DNA of 27,609 nt from Sva-07 sp041685755 (GTDB lineage Bacteria > Actinomycetota > Acidimicrobiia > Acidimicrobiales > Ilumatobacteraceae). Position numbers and translations under genes: made by a program. The stretch is taken from contig JAWLFC010000035.1 in assembly GCA_041685755.1 (NCBI GenBank), positions 1 to 27,609 of the forward strand, read 5' to 3'. The notes beneath the pieces are model-generated. The model was given only the letters and a program-made list of their open reading frames with translations, had not been told where the DNA came from and ran no database searches. Within the stretch, counting starts at the first letter, position 1. Every line of letters starts with the position of its first letter. Shown here in pieces: positions 7,021-14,299 of the stretch.

Positions 7021-8424
7021 TCAGCGCGGGGCGTGGAGTGGCCAGGGAGCGGCCTGTTCGAAGACCCGGGCCAGGCGCAGGCAGATGTCCTCCCGATGGC
7101 GTGGCGCAGTGATCATCAGACCGAGCGGGAGCCCGTCGGCGCTGAGGCCGGCGGGCACGGTGATCGCCGGCAGGTTGGCGACATTGGCGAACATGGTGAG
7201 CAGCGCCGCCGTTCCGACGTGGCACGGCTGACCGGCGATCTCGGTCGGCATCGGGCCCTCGGCGGCGAACGGCGCACACGGGTTCGTCGGCGTCAGCAGC
7301 ACGTCGACGTGCTCGAACAGTTCGGCCACCTCCAGCTCGAGCCGGCGCCGCGCCTTCTCGACGCGGGCGAACGTCGGCAGTGTGACCCCCCGGTTGCGGC
7401 GCCATCCGGTCTGCACCCGCGGATCGAGTTCGTCGATGCGGTCCTCCCAGCCGTCGGGGAGATCGACGAACTGGTCGGCCGACTCCATGAAGGCGTAGAT
7501 CCGGATGAAGTCGTCGATGCGGACGTCGTGGGCCGTGTCGACGAGCTCGGCGGCGTCGATCAGTGTCGCCGCCGCGGTCTCGGTCACGGTGACGACGTCG
7601 GGGTCGGTGGTGACGAAGCCGAGGTCGGCCGACCATGCGGCGCGCAGCCCTGCCACGTCGAGGTGCTCGGCGGCGTCGGCGTAGTCGATCCCGGGCGCCG
7701 GCAGGCTCGTGCGATCACGCATGTCCGGGCCGACGGCGAGATCGAACAGCAACGCGGTGTCGGCGACGGTGGTGGCCAGGGCGAAGTTGACGGCGTTCTG
7801 GGCGTGTCGGGTGACGCCGAAGGTGGGGATGCGTCCGTAGGTCGGCTTGAGCCCGGGCAACCCGCACGAGGCGGCCGGACCGCGGATCGAGCCGCCGCCG
7901 TCGCTGGCCGTGCCGAACGCGATGGTCCCCGCCGACACCGCGGCCGCGGTTCCGCCGCTCGACCCGCCGGGCGTGCGTTCGGGGTTCCAGGGGTTGCGTG
8001 TGACGCCGAGCAGCGGGCTGGCGGTGTAGCCGAACGCGCCGAACTCGGGCGTTGCCGTCTTGCCGACGGCGATCGCGCCGGCTGCCCGGAAGCGGGCGAC
8101 GTGGAGATCGTCGAGCGCTGCCGGCGGCCCGTCGGCGTACCAGCGCGACCCTCGGGTGGTCGGCATCCCGGCGCAGTCCTCGAGGTCCTTCACCCCGAAC
8201 GGCACACCGGCGAGCGGGCCGAGCAGCTCGCCGTCCCGTCGCGCCCGGTCGACGGCGTCGGCTGCGGCCAGTGCACCCTCGGCGTCGACGTGGACCCAGG
8301 CGTTCAGCGCGTCCTGCGTGGCCGCGATCCGATCGAGCGCGTCCTGCACGAGTTCGCGTGCCGAGGCGGCTCCGTCGCGGACGAGTGCGGCCGAGGAGAT
8401 CACGTCCGGTGCAGGATCGGGCAT
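7021..8424 (-). CDS. Amidase signature family hydrolase
   Basis: The 467-residue protein carries the full Ser-cisSer-Lys triad of the amidase signature family: Lys79 in VPFGVKDLED, cis-Ser155 in TPGGSSGGTAAAVSAG (151-166) and nucleophile Ser179 in SDGGGSIRGPAA. The 24-residue gap between the two serines is the standard spacing. Family members hydrolyse carboxamides; there is no sign of a GatA context (no gatB or gatC), so a stand-alone amidase is favoured over the tRNA transamidosome subunit. The ATG at 8424 is preferred over the upstream in-frame ATG at 8526, because the protein then begins just before the first conserved helix and a TACGAT hexamer lies 6 nt before it. It is third in a same-strand row with the SGNH and PIG-L hydrolases. 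Confidence 0.9.
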   Translation of the reverse strand: MPDPAPDVISSAALVRDGAASARELVQDALDRIAATQDALNAWVHVDAEGALAAADAVDRARRDGELLGPLAGVPFGVKDLEDCAGMPTTRGSRWYADGPPAALDDLHVARFRAAGAIAVGKTATPEFGAFGYTASPLLGVTRNPWNPERTPGGSSGGTAAAVSAGTIAFGTASDGGGSIRGPAASCGLPGLKPTYGRIPTFGVTRHAQNAVNFALATTVADTALLFDLAVGPDMRDRTSLPAPGIDYADAAEHLDVAGLRAAWSADLGFVTTDPDVVTVTETAAATLIDAAELVDTAHDVRIDDFIRIYAFMESADQFVDLPDGWEDRIDELDPRVQTGWRRNRGVTLPTFARVEKARRRLELEVAELFEHVDVLLTPTNPCAPFAAEGPMPTEIAGQPCHVGTAALLTMFANVANLPAITVPAGLSADGLPLGLMITAPRHREDICLRLARVFEQAAPWPLHAPR

Positions 8425-8430
8425 CGGCCG

Positions 8431-8436
8431 ATCGTA
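8431..8436 (-). promoter_or_regulatory. -10 hexamer, leaderless arrangement (amidase)
   Basis: Read on the minus strand this is TACGAT, ending 6 nt before the ATG at 8424. It supports that start over the longer open frame and suggests the amidase has its own promoter. Confidence 0.4.
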
Positions 8437-8478
8437 CGCACCCTGCCCGTCCGGACCCGACCCCGACGCGCACCCTGA

Positions 8479-8532
8479 ACGTTTGCGGTGCACATCGGTT
8501 GACCCGGTGCACGCAACTCTCGCCACAAACGT
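8479..8532. repeat. Inverted repeat, family 2, copy B
   Basis: ACGTTTGCGG (8479-8488) pairs with CCACAAACGT (8523-8532) with a single mismatch; the inner region carries GGTTGACCCGG. It follows the PIG-L deacetylase stop by 17 nt on the minus strand and precedes the amidase promoter, so it could end the upstream transcript. Aligns with copy C along its whole length. Confidence 0.7.
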
Positions 8533-8548
8533 CTTGGGGTCGGGCTCG

Positions 8549-9262
8549 TCAGCGGCGGCGGGCGATGCCGACGTGCAGCGCCGAGGTCGGCACCACCCGG
8601 AAGACCTCGCCGTGGGTGGCGCCGTCGGGGGCGTTGCGGCGTTCGTGCCGGTCCAGTGCGACGTGGAGTCCAGCGAGGTCGTCGTCGGTGAACTGCGCCC
8701 GGTAGCAGTCGAGCGAGGCGTGGCGTTCGACCTGCACCGGCGACGTGTCGACGGTGTCGGTCGGCTCGACGGTGAAGTAGTAGGCGATCCGCTCCACGTC
8801 GTACGGCCGGTCGCCGGTCTCCCGGCGCACGCGCGGGAGCCCGCTCAGGAGCACCGCCTCGCTGACGGCGGCGGCGGTGACGAGGTGGTCCTGGTGGGCT
8901 TCGTCCGGCAACGCCGGGTCGATGGTCAGCACCAGATCGGGTCGGAACTCGCGGATCAGGTCGATGAGCTGGTCGCGGAGCTCGACGTGCTGGAGCCCGG
9001 CGGCGTCGGGCCAGTCGAGGTCGACGAAACGGGACACGCCGACGATCGCTCCTGCCCGGCGGGCCTCGTCGGACAATTGCCGCCGGGCGGCCTCGTCGTC
9101 GAGTTCGGGGTCGAGTACGCCGGCGAGGTCGTCGGTCACCGTCACGTAGCAGACCTCGGCGCCGGCCCGGGCGAGCAGGGTCATCGTCCCGGCACAGCCG
9201 ATGTCGTTGTCGTCGTAGTGCGGTTGCACCGCCAGAACCCGCCGGGCGTCGAGGATCCCCAT
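8549..9262 (-). CDS. PIG-L/LmbE family N-deacetylase
   Basis: The 237-residue protein has the zinc site of the PIG-L/LmbE family: QPHYDDND (13-20) provides His15, the catalytic base Asp17 and the ligand Asp18, and HQDH (123-126) provides His126. The canonical motif is (P/A)HPDDE, so Pro to Tyr and Glu to Asn at the flanks are variant but leave metal and base residues intact. Family members deacetylate GlcNAc-type sugars, as in mycothiol, mycothiol-conjugate or cell-surface pathways. The ATG at 9262 is preceded on the minus strand by TACTTT 6 nt upstream and starts directly at the Rossmann-like strand. It lies between an SGNH esterase and an amidase, suggesting joint removal of acyl groups from some N- and O-acylated compound, which is inference. 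Confidence 0.85.
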   Translation of the reverse strand: MGILDARRVLAVQPHYDDNDIGCAGTMTLLARAGAEVCYVTVTDDLAGVLDPELDDEAARRQLSDEARRAGAIVGVSRFVDLDWPDAAGLQHVELRDQLIDLIREFRPDLVLTIDPALPDEAHQDHLVTAAAVSEAVLLSGLPRVRRETGDRPYDVERIAYYFTVEPTDTVDTSPVQVERHASLDCYRAQFTDDDLAGLHVALDRHERRNAPDGATHGEVFRVVPTSALHVGIARRR

Positions 9263-9268
9263 CCCCGA

Positions 9269-9274
9269 AAAGTA
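9269..9274 (-). promoter_or_regulatory. -10 hexamer, leaderless arrangement (PIG-L deacetylase)
   Basis: TACTTT on the minus strand ends 6 nt before the ATG at 9262. GATACT, overlapping it by 4 nt, is an alternative register. Confidence 0.35.
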
Positions 9275-9285
9275 TCCGAGACCAT

Positions 9286-9337
9286 CGTTTGCGGCGCGGA
9301 AACGTCGACCCGGTCCAACCGGATCTCGCCACGAAGG
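9286..9337. repeat. Inverted repeat, family 2, copy C (degenerate)
   Basis: CGTTTGCGG (9286-9294) faces CCACGAAGG (9329-9337), pairing at 6 of 9 positions. The interior GACCCGG (9307-9313) and CTCGCCAC match copy B, and the leading 16 nt match copy A reversed. It begins 3' of the SGNH hydrolase stop at 9344. Confidence 0.6.
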
Positions 9338-9343
9338 TCGATT

Positions 9344-10492
9344 TCAGGCGAAGGGAGCACCGGGGGAGAAGGCGGCGGCGGCGAAGCGCTCGCCCAGGCG
9401 GCGGTAGCCGGCCGCGTTCGGGTGCAGATCGTCGGGCAGGTCCGCCACGTCGGAGGGGCCGAACAGCTCGTGACCGTGCAGGTAGTGCAGGTTGACGTCG
9501 CCGTGCTCGCGGCGGTTGGCGACGATCAGCTCGAGCAGTTCCCGGATCCGGGTGAGGGTGAGGGCTCCGAGCGACAACGCCTCCGGTCGCTCGACCACGC
9601 TGAAGCGGCCATCGGTGTCGGGGACCGTCGGGCCGGGATGCGTTTCCACCGGCGGACAGATGATCGGGCTGATCACCATGATCGGCGCACTCGGATGGCC
9701 GTCGCGGATCGTGTCGAGCAGGCCATGGACCGCCGGGACGAACGTGCGCTCGCGTATCGAGTCGGCGTTGACGACGTTGATCCCGAGCTTCAGGCTGATC
9801 ACGTCGGCGGGCAGGTCGCGGATCGTCCGGGCGGCGAACTGGTCGAGGTGGCACTGTCCGGCGAGCCCGAGGTTGTAGAGGTCGACGCCGACGGCTCGCG
9901 CCGCAACGACCGGCCAGACGCCGGTCGGCGATCCGGCCTCCATCGAGTGGCTGATCGAACTGCCGTAGTGCACCCATCGTCGTGTGGGTTCCGGCGGCCG
10001 GTCGACGGTGGCGCCGTCGTCGACCCGCAACGCCCGTAGTTCCACCGCGGCATTGTGCGGCAACCAGATCTCGACGCGCTTGGACCCCGCGGTCAGGCCG
10101 TCGAAGCGGATCAACGCGGGTTCGCCCGGCTCGAACTCGAAGACGTTCGACGGCGGCAACTGCAGCCGGAACCGGTGCCCCTCCTCGGTGGCGACCGTGG
10201 CGGTCAGCTCGCCGTCGACCACGAGGTCGAGCGTGGCCGGCCAGGGATCGCGGCCGGGGAAGACGATGCGCGTGACGAGGAGGTCGAGCTCGATCTCGGT
10301 GGCGTCGGTGACCATCTCGATGCGACCCCCGGACGGCATCGCCGACACCGCCGTGATCGCGATCTCCATGATCTGCGAGCGAGCCCACGCCGGGAGCCGC
10401 TGCGTCGTGGCGCCGTCGGGAGTCGGGTCGAGGTCGACCACACCGGCGACGCGAACCGGCGCGTCCGCCGCCAGCAACTCGATCTCGCGCAT
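9344..10492 (-). CDS. SGNH/GDSL-family hydrolase with N-terminal beta-sandwich
   Basis: The 382-residue protein has two parts. Residues 1-165 are a beta-rich domain of the jelly-roll type that precedes the hydrolase in CE2/CE3-like carbohydrate esterases. Residues 170-380 form the SGNH fold: block I is HYGSSIS with nucleophile Ser179, the oxyanion glycine lies in NLGLAGQC (207-214), block III is KLGINVV (Asn239) and block V is DDLHPN with Asp354 and His357. The motif is GSS-I rather than GDS-L, seen in several esterase subfamilies. No signal peptide is visible, so it probably acts in the cytoplasm on an O-acylated sugar or small ester. The ATG at 10492 has TACAGT 8 nt upstream. It heads the hydrolase row with the PIG-L and amidase genes. 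Confidence 0.85.
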   Translation of the reverse strand: MREIELLAADAPVRVAGVVDLDPTPDGATTQRLPAWARSQIMEIAITAVSAMPSGGRIEMVTDATEIELDLLVTRIVFPGRDPWPATLDLVVDGELTATVATEEGHRFRLQLPPSNVFEFEPGEPALIRFDGLTAGSKRVEIWLPHNAAVELRALRVDDGATVDRPPEPTRRWVHYGSSISHSMEAGSPTGVWPVVAARAVGVDLYNLGLAGQCHLDQFAARTIRDLPADVISLKLGINVVNADSIRERTFVPAVHGLLDTIRDGHPSAPIMVISPIICPPVETHPGPTVPDTDGRFSVVERPEALSLGALTLTRIRELLELIVANRREHGDVNLHYLHGHELFGPSDVADLPDDLHPNAAGYRRLGERFAAAAFSPGAPFA

Positions 10493-10500
10493 GCACGGCG

Positions 10501-10506
10501 ACTGTA
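10501..10506 (-). promoter_or_regulatory. -10 hexamer, leaderless arrangement (SGNH hydrolase)
   Basis: TACAGT on the minus strand ends 8 nt before the ATG at 10492. No ribosome site is seen between them. Confidence 0.35.
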
Positions 10507-10520
10507 GGGGCCAGCTGCCG

Positions 10521-10534
10521 GATCGGTGCCGATC
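10521..10534. promoter_or_regulatory. Palindrome in the SGNH/small membrane protein divergent gap
   Basis: GATCGG-TG-CCGATC is a perfect 6-bp palindrome with a 2-nt centre, about 30 bp upstream of the SGNH start. A second short inverted repeat, CGGCTC/GAGCCG, lies at 10562-10581. Either could bind a dimeric regulator; no matching regulator is recognised in the window. Confidence 0.3.
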
Positions 10535-10598
10535 GAGCTACCCGAGTGCGTGGATCGAATCCGGCTCAAGTCGATGAGCCGAGTGCCGATGAGGCGGT

Positions 10599-10850
10599 AT
10601 GACGACCGATGGCGCACATCATCACCTCACCTGGCGAGCCCATCTGTGGTGGGCGCTGCTGATCCTGATGCCCTTCCTGGTCTCTCACGCCGTGAAGGCG
10701 CTCGGCCCCGGTGACACGGCGACGACGTTGCTGCTGTACGGCCCGGTGATCGCATCGATCTGGATCGCCGGCCATCTGACGCTCGTGACGTTCAGTCGAG
10801 GCTCGGGAAGTAGATCTGCCACGCCAGCAGCGACTTCGCGGCCAGGCTGA
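10599..10850 (+). CDS. Small two-helix membrane protein, unknown function
   Basis: The 83-residue protein matches no family I recognise. It starts MTTDGAHHHL, followed by two hydrophobic segments at about 16-34 and 41-65, with a short basic, serine-rich tail. A GAGG at 10591-10594 lies 4 nt before the ATG. Its last 59 nt (10792-10850) run antisense over the end of the heliorhodopsin gene, so the tail sequence is constrained by the opposite strand and the conserved part is likely the first 65 residues. The tail-to-tail overlap makes a link with the rhodopsin conceivable, but a chance overlap in a compact genome is equally possible. Confidence is limited by the short length. Confidence 0.5.
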   Translation: MTTDGAHHHLTWRAHLWWALLILMPFLVSHAVKALGPGDTATTLLLYGPVIASIWIAGHLTLVTFSRGSGSRSATPAATSRPG

Positions 10851-11583
10851 GCACGAGGTAGGCCTTCTCGCCGTAGACGTAGTCGGTCCACTTCCCGATC
10901 CCGCGGTACTGCAACCACTGGTTGAGGCCGAAGCTGAAGAACAGCACGAACTGCACCACGACGATGCCGTAGACGAAACCGGGCACGGTCTCGGAGCCGA
11001 CGATCTGGATCAGGATCCCGACCCACGGAGCGATGCCGGCGATCGTGCCGAACCAGAACGGCATCATCGTGGTCTCGGTCCGCCCGGGCGGATTCATGCG
11101 CTCCTGGAGCCAACCGAACAGGATCATCGCCACGTTGGCGCCGATGACGGCGACGACGGCGGTGATGTTGGTGATACCGCTGTAGAAGCCGATCAGCAGG
11201 ACCATGATCGTCGCGCTGATCGAGTACTCGATCCACCGGAACCGGTTGATGCCGCGGCGCAGGTCGTTCTCGTACGTGCCCCGGAACACCGTCGACGTCA
11301 CGAGGTGGTCGATCGCCGCCAGCGCGAGGAACAGCCCGATCGCGAAACCGACGCGGACGTCGAAGAGTTGCTCCGACGCGGGCACCCGGGTGCCGGGTTC
11401 GCCCTCGGGGAAGGTGGAGACGACCTCGATGACGAAGTCACCGGAGAGCACCACGATCAGCACCGCCTGCACGGCGTGCAGGATCGTGAGGCCGAGGTTC
11501 CACTTCCGGAGGTTCCCGAGCCGCTCCGGTGTCACCCCGCTGGCGATGGTCGTCCGGCCGGGTGGGGCATCCGCTGTGGTCAT
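10792..11583 (-). CDS. Heliorhodopsin
   Basis: This 263-residue seven-helix protein is a heliorhodopsin, the retinal protein family with inverted membrane topology relative to type 1 rhodopsins. The retinal Schiff-base lysine is Lys250 in helix 7 (YLVLSLAAKSLLAWQIY), with the accompanying Ser246 of the SxxxK motif. The counterion is Glu119 in INRFRWIEYSISATIM (112-127). His36 and His93 sit at the spacing of the family's conserved His23 and His80, and 131 residues separate counterion and lysine, as in known members. The ATG at 11583 is chosen because the longer open frame to 11790 runs into selO. It lies 68 nt behind selO on the same strand. No retinal-producing dioxygenase or carotenoid gene is present. 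Heliorhodopsins are not known as pumps; signalling or partner regulation is the usual proposal. Confidence 0.93.
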   Translation of the reverse strand: MTTADAPPGRTTIASGVTPERLGNLRKWNLGLTILHAVQAVLIVVLSGDFVIEVVSTFPEGEPGTRVPASEQLFDVRVGFAIGLFLALAAIDHLVTSTVFRGTYENDLRRGINRFRWIEYSISATIMVLLIGFYSGITNITAVVAVIGANVAMILFGWLQERMNPPGRTETTMMPFWFGTIAGIAPWVGILIQIVGSETVPGFVYGIVVVQFVLFFSFGLNQWLQYRGIGKWTDYVYGEKAYLVLSLAAKSLLAWQIYFPSLD

Positions 11584-11651
11584 GGCGACGAGTCTTCCCC
11601 ACGTCCGGGTTTCGACACCCACCGTGCGCCATCGTGGCGCGACGAGAGACG

Positions 11652-13157
11652 TCAGGTGCCGCAGAAGGTGCGGTAACTCTCGATGAACTCGCCCGGAGCC
11701 GGCTCGGCGAAGCGTTCGAGGCCGGGCCGCTCGTCGTACGGGTGGGTGACGGCGTCGAGCAGTTCGTCGAACGCAGCGAGGTCGCCCCACGCCGCCGAGG
11801 TCAGGATCTCCTCGACCACGTGATTGCGGGGAACGTAGACCGGGTTGACCCGATCCATGGCGTCGGCGATCGCCGTCCGGTCGTCACCGAGCAGCGCCGT
11901 CCATCGAGTGCTCCACGCGTCGAAGGCGTCGGGCTCGGCGAAGAGCGATCGCACGGGGGCATCGTCACCGCGCACCGCCGACGACAGCGCCCGCAGGCAC
12001 GACGTGTAGTCGACGCGCTGCTCGTGCATCAGCGTGAGCAGGTCGGCGATCACGGCGTCGGTGTCGGCGTCGGTGTCGGTGTCGGCGTCGGTCGACAGCC
12101 CGAGCTTGGTGTGCATCCGTGCGTTCCACTCCCGCTGGAAACGCTCGGGGAACGTCTGCAGGATGCCGGTCGCGAGTTCGACGGCGCGGTCGTCGTCGTC
12201 GTCGAACAGGGGCAGCATCGCTTCGGCGAGTCGGGCCAGGTTCCACGTCGTGATGGCGGGCTGGTTGCCGTAGGCGTAGCGGCCGCCGTGGTCGATCGAG
12301 CTGAACACCGCAGCGGGGTCGTACACGTCCATGAACGCGCACGGCCCGTAGTCGATCGTCTCACCGGAGATCGTCGTGTTGTCGGTGTTCATGACGCCGT
12401 GGATGAACCCGACGGCCATCCACTGCGCCACGACGGCGGCCTGCACGCCGACGACGTGGTCGTAGAGGGCGAGCGCCGGGTTGGCGGCGCCGGCAGCATC
12501 GGGAACGTGACGGGCGATCGCGTGGTCGGCCAGGCGGCGCAGCAACTCGTCATCGCCGGTCGCAGCGGCGTACTGGAATGTGCCGACGCGGAGGTGGCTG
12601 GCAGCGACCCGCGCCAGCACCGCCCCGGGCACCTGAGCGTGGCGTCGGTCGACCTCACGCACGATCGACTCGCCGGTGGCGACGACGGCCAGGGCCCGCG
12701 TCGTCGGGATGCCGAGCGCGTGCATCGCTTCGCCCATCAGGTACTCGCGCAGCATCGGGCCCACCGCCGCTCGCCCGTCGCCGCCCCGAGCGAACGGGGT
12801 GCGGCCCGAGCCCTTCAGATGCAGGTCGCGGTGGGTCCCGTCGGCGCCGACGAGCTCACCGAGCAGCAGTGCCCGGCCGTCACCGAGGCGGGGGGAGTAG
12901 CCGCCGAACTGATGACCGGCGTAGGCCTGTGCCACGGTGGTGACCCCGTCGGGCACGGCGTTGCCGCTGAGGACGGCGACCGCGTCGGGCGACCGCAGCG
13001 TGTCGACATCGAGCCCGAGCTCGGTCGCCAACGCCTCGTTCAGTATCACCACCGAGGGCTCGGCGACCGGTACCGGCGCCCACGGTTGGTGCAGGCCGAC
13101 CAGCTCCCGAGCGAACCAGTCATCGAGTTCGAATGGTGTAACCGTTGCGACACCCAT
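11652..13157 (-). CDS. selO: Protein adenylyltransferase SelO (YdiU/UPF0061 family)
   Basis: The 501-residue pseudokinase-fold enzyme transfers AMP from ATP to Ser/Thr/Tyr of target proteins in characterised homologues. The signature segments are AQAYAGHQFGGYSPRLGDGR (76-95), KGSGRTPFARGGDGRAA (115-131), EAMHALGIPTTRAL (143-156) and FIHGVMNTDN (251-260). Asp259 and Asp269 (TIDYG) have the ten-residue spacing of the catalytic base and metal ligand. The C-terminus FCGT keeps the conserved cysteine (Cys499) near the end, with no selenocysteine. The ATG at 13157 follows GGAGG at 13167-13171 and is preferred over 13232, because the longer form would read through a 5' hairpin and lacks homologous residues. 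An Asp-Thr/Asp-Ala tract at about 357-368 is encoded by a 6-bp microsatellite. Known homologues act in redox stress. Confidence 0.93.
   Translation of the reverse strand: MGVATVTPFELDDWFARELVGLHQPWAPVPVAEPSVVILNEALATELGLDVDTLRSPDAVAVLSGNAVPDGVTTVAQAYAGHQFGGYSPRLGDGRALLLGELVGADGTHRDLHLKGSGRTPFARGGDGRAAVGPMLREYLMGEAMHALGIPTTRALAVVATGESIVREVDRRHAQVPGAVLARVAASHLRVGTFQYAAATGDDELLRRLADHAIARHVPDAAGAANPALALYDHVVGVQAAVVAQWMAVGFIHGVMNTDNTTISGETIDYGPCAFMDVYDPAAVFSSIDHGGRYAYGNQPAITTWNLARLAEAMLPLFDDDDDRAVELATGILQTFPERFQREWNARMHTKLGLSTDADTDTDADTDAVIADLLTLMHEQRVDYTSCLRALSSAVRGDDAPVRSLFAEPDAFDAWSTRWTALLGDDRTAIADAMDRVNPVYVPRNHVVEEILTSAAWGDLAAFDELLDAVTHPYDERPGLERFAEPAPGEFIESYRTFCGT
12054..12089. repeat. 6-bp microsatellite inside selO
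   Basis: Six in-frame units of GGCGTC or GGTGTC run from 12054 to 12089, encoding alternating Asp with Ala or Thr on the minus strand. The unit length keeps the frame, so copy-number change would lengthen or shorten a linker without disrupting selO. Confidence 0.75.
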
Positions 13158-13169
13158 GTCCCCGCGCCT

Positions 13170-13208
13170 CCGAGTTGCAGCCGGGGCCCGGCCCCTGCTG
13201 CAACTCGG
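13170..13208. promoter_or_regulatory. Strong hairpin in the selO 5' leader
   Basis: CCGAGTTGCAGC (13170-13181) and GCTGCAACTCGG (13197-13208) form a perfect 12-bp stem; inside, GGGG (13183-13186) can pair with CCCC (13192-13195). On the selO transcript the stem ends inside the GGAGG ribosome site (13167-13171), so it could limit access to it. A repeat or attenuator role is the alternative. Confidence 0.6.
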
Positions 13209-13251
13209 TCCGGCAAGGAGCTGGGTGGCCACCTGCCGTGTCGGCCTGAAC

Positions 13252-13280
13252 TGTCACACTTGACCCGGCACGATGTGACA
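13252..13280. repeat. 29-bp palindromic repeat, family 1, copy 2 (reverse orientation)
   Basis: TGTCACA (13252-13258) and TGTGACA (13274-13280) enclose 15 nt with the core GACCCGGCAC. Reverse-complemented, it matches copy 3 at 27575 over most of its length. It lies between the divergent selO and FAH genes. Confidence 0.8.
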
Positions 13281-13317
13281 TCGGCCGCTTCACTCGATCA
13301 CGAAAGGTTGCACAGCC

Positions 13318-14184
13318 ATGGGATTCCGACTGGCCAACGTCGACGGACGGGCCGTACTCGTCCACGGCGAGTACTACACCGACCTCGCCACCCACTCGCA
13401 GGGGGCGCTCGGATCGGACCCGATGGAGGCGCTCACCCGGCCTGATCTGCTGTCGGAGATCTCGGCGAACCTCGACGAGTCGTCGGTCACCGGGCTGCTC
13501 GCCGACGTCGTGCTCGGCCCGCCCGTCCCGCGACCCCAGAAGTCGTTCGGCATCGGGCTCAACTACGCCGCCCACGCCGCCGAAGGTGGCCGCGAGGCGC
13601 CCGACAGTCCGTTGGTGTTCACCAAGTTCCCGTCGTGTCTCGTCGGGCCGACCGCCGACGTCGAGATCCGCAGCGACGGCTGTGACTACGAGGGCGAACT
13701 GGTCGTGGTGATCGGCAGGGGAGGGCGCGACATCTCCATCGACGATGCCTGGGACCACGTCGTCGGCGTCACCGTCGGCCAGGACATCTCCGACCGGCCG
13801 GCCCAGTTCGCGGCCACGCCTCCACACTTCGATCTGGGAAAGTCGTTCGACACGTTCGGCCCGATCGGGCCGTTCGTCGTGTCGAGCGACCAGCTCGCGG
13901 ACCGCGATGCACTCCACCTCACGTGTGCGGTCAACGGCGAGATCCGTCAGGACGGCACCACGGCCGACCTGATCTTCGACGTCCCGACGCTCGTCAGCTT
14001 CCTGTCGTCGATCACCACGCTCGCCACCGGCGACATCATCTTCACCGGCACCCCCGAAGGTGTCGGCGCGGCACAGGGCGCGTTCCTCGCCGACGGCGAC
14101 GTGATCACCACCACGATCGACGGGGTCGGCACGATGACGAACCGGGTCGTGCGCATCTCCGACCCCCGGCCGGTCCGGGGCTGA
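13318..14184 (+). CDS. Fumarylacetoacetate hydrolase (FAH) family protein
   Basis: The 288-residue protein has the FAH catalytic domain from about residue 65. IGLNYAAHAAE (79-89) is the first signature and contains His86. YEGELVVVIGR (124-134) gives metal ligands Glu125 and Glu127, and VGQDISDR (153-160) gives Asp156, the third ligand. HFDLGKSFDTFGPIGP and FTGTPEGVG are the usual later motifs. Family members are Mg/Mn enzymes that cleave C-C bonds or decarboxylate or isomerise oxo-acids, for example 2-hydroxyhepta-2,4-dienedioate isomerase or acylpyruvase. An AAAGG lies about 11 nt before the ATG. The VOC protein at 2958 and the CMD protein downstream belong to folds common in aromatic degradation, but no complete pathway is visible here, so the substrate stays open. 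Confidence 0.87.
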   Translation: MGFRLANVDGRAVLVHGEYYTDLATHSQGALGSDPMEALTRPDLLSEISANLDESSVTGLLADVVLGPPVPRPQKSFGIGLNYAAHAAEGGREAPDSPLVFTKFPSCLVGPTADVEIRSDGCDYEGELVVVIGRGGRDISIDDAWDHVVGVTVGQDISDRPAQFAATPPHFDLGKSFDTFGPIGPFVVSSDQLADRDALHLTCAVNGEIRQDGTTADLIFDVPTLVSFLSSITTLATGDIIFTGTPEGVGAAQGAFLADGDVITTTIDGVGTMTNRVVRISDPRPVRG

Positions 14185-14248
14185 CGCGACGGACCCCTCG
14201 GCTTCGGGTGGGCGACGTCGGCGCGCAAGGCTGGTCGGACACGATCAC

Positions 14249-14268
14249 CCCCGGCCGTCACGCCGGGG
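14249..14268. terminator. GC-rich hairpin after the FAH gene
   Basis: CCCCGGC (14249-14255) and GCCGGGG (14262-14268) form a perfect 7-bp stem with a 6-nt loop, 65 nt after the FAH stop. No T-tract follows. It lies just before a possible GTG start at 14270, so it could alternatively affect translation of the next gene. Confidence 0.45.
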
Positions 14269-14299
14269 CGTGACCACTGACATGACGCATGGAGCACCG

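Noticed and set aside
8400..10496. A 698-codon minus-strand open frame
   Set aside because: It is a frame-shifted reading of the SGNH and PIG-L genes, arginine- and proline-rich and without motifs, while those genes show full catalytic sets.
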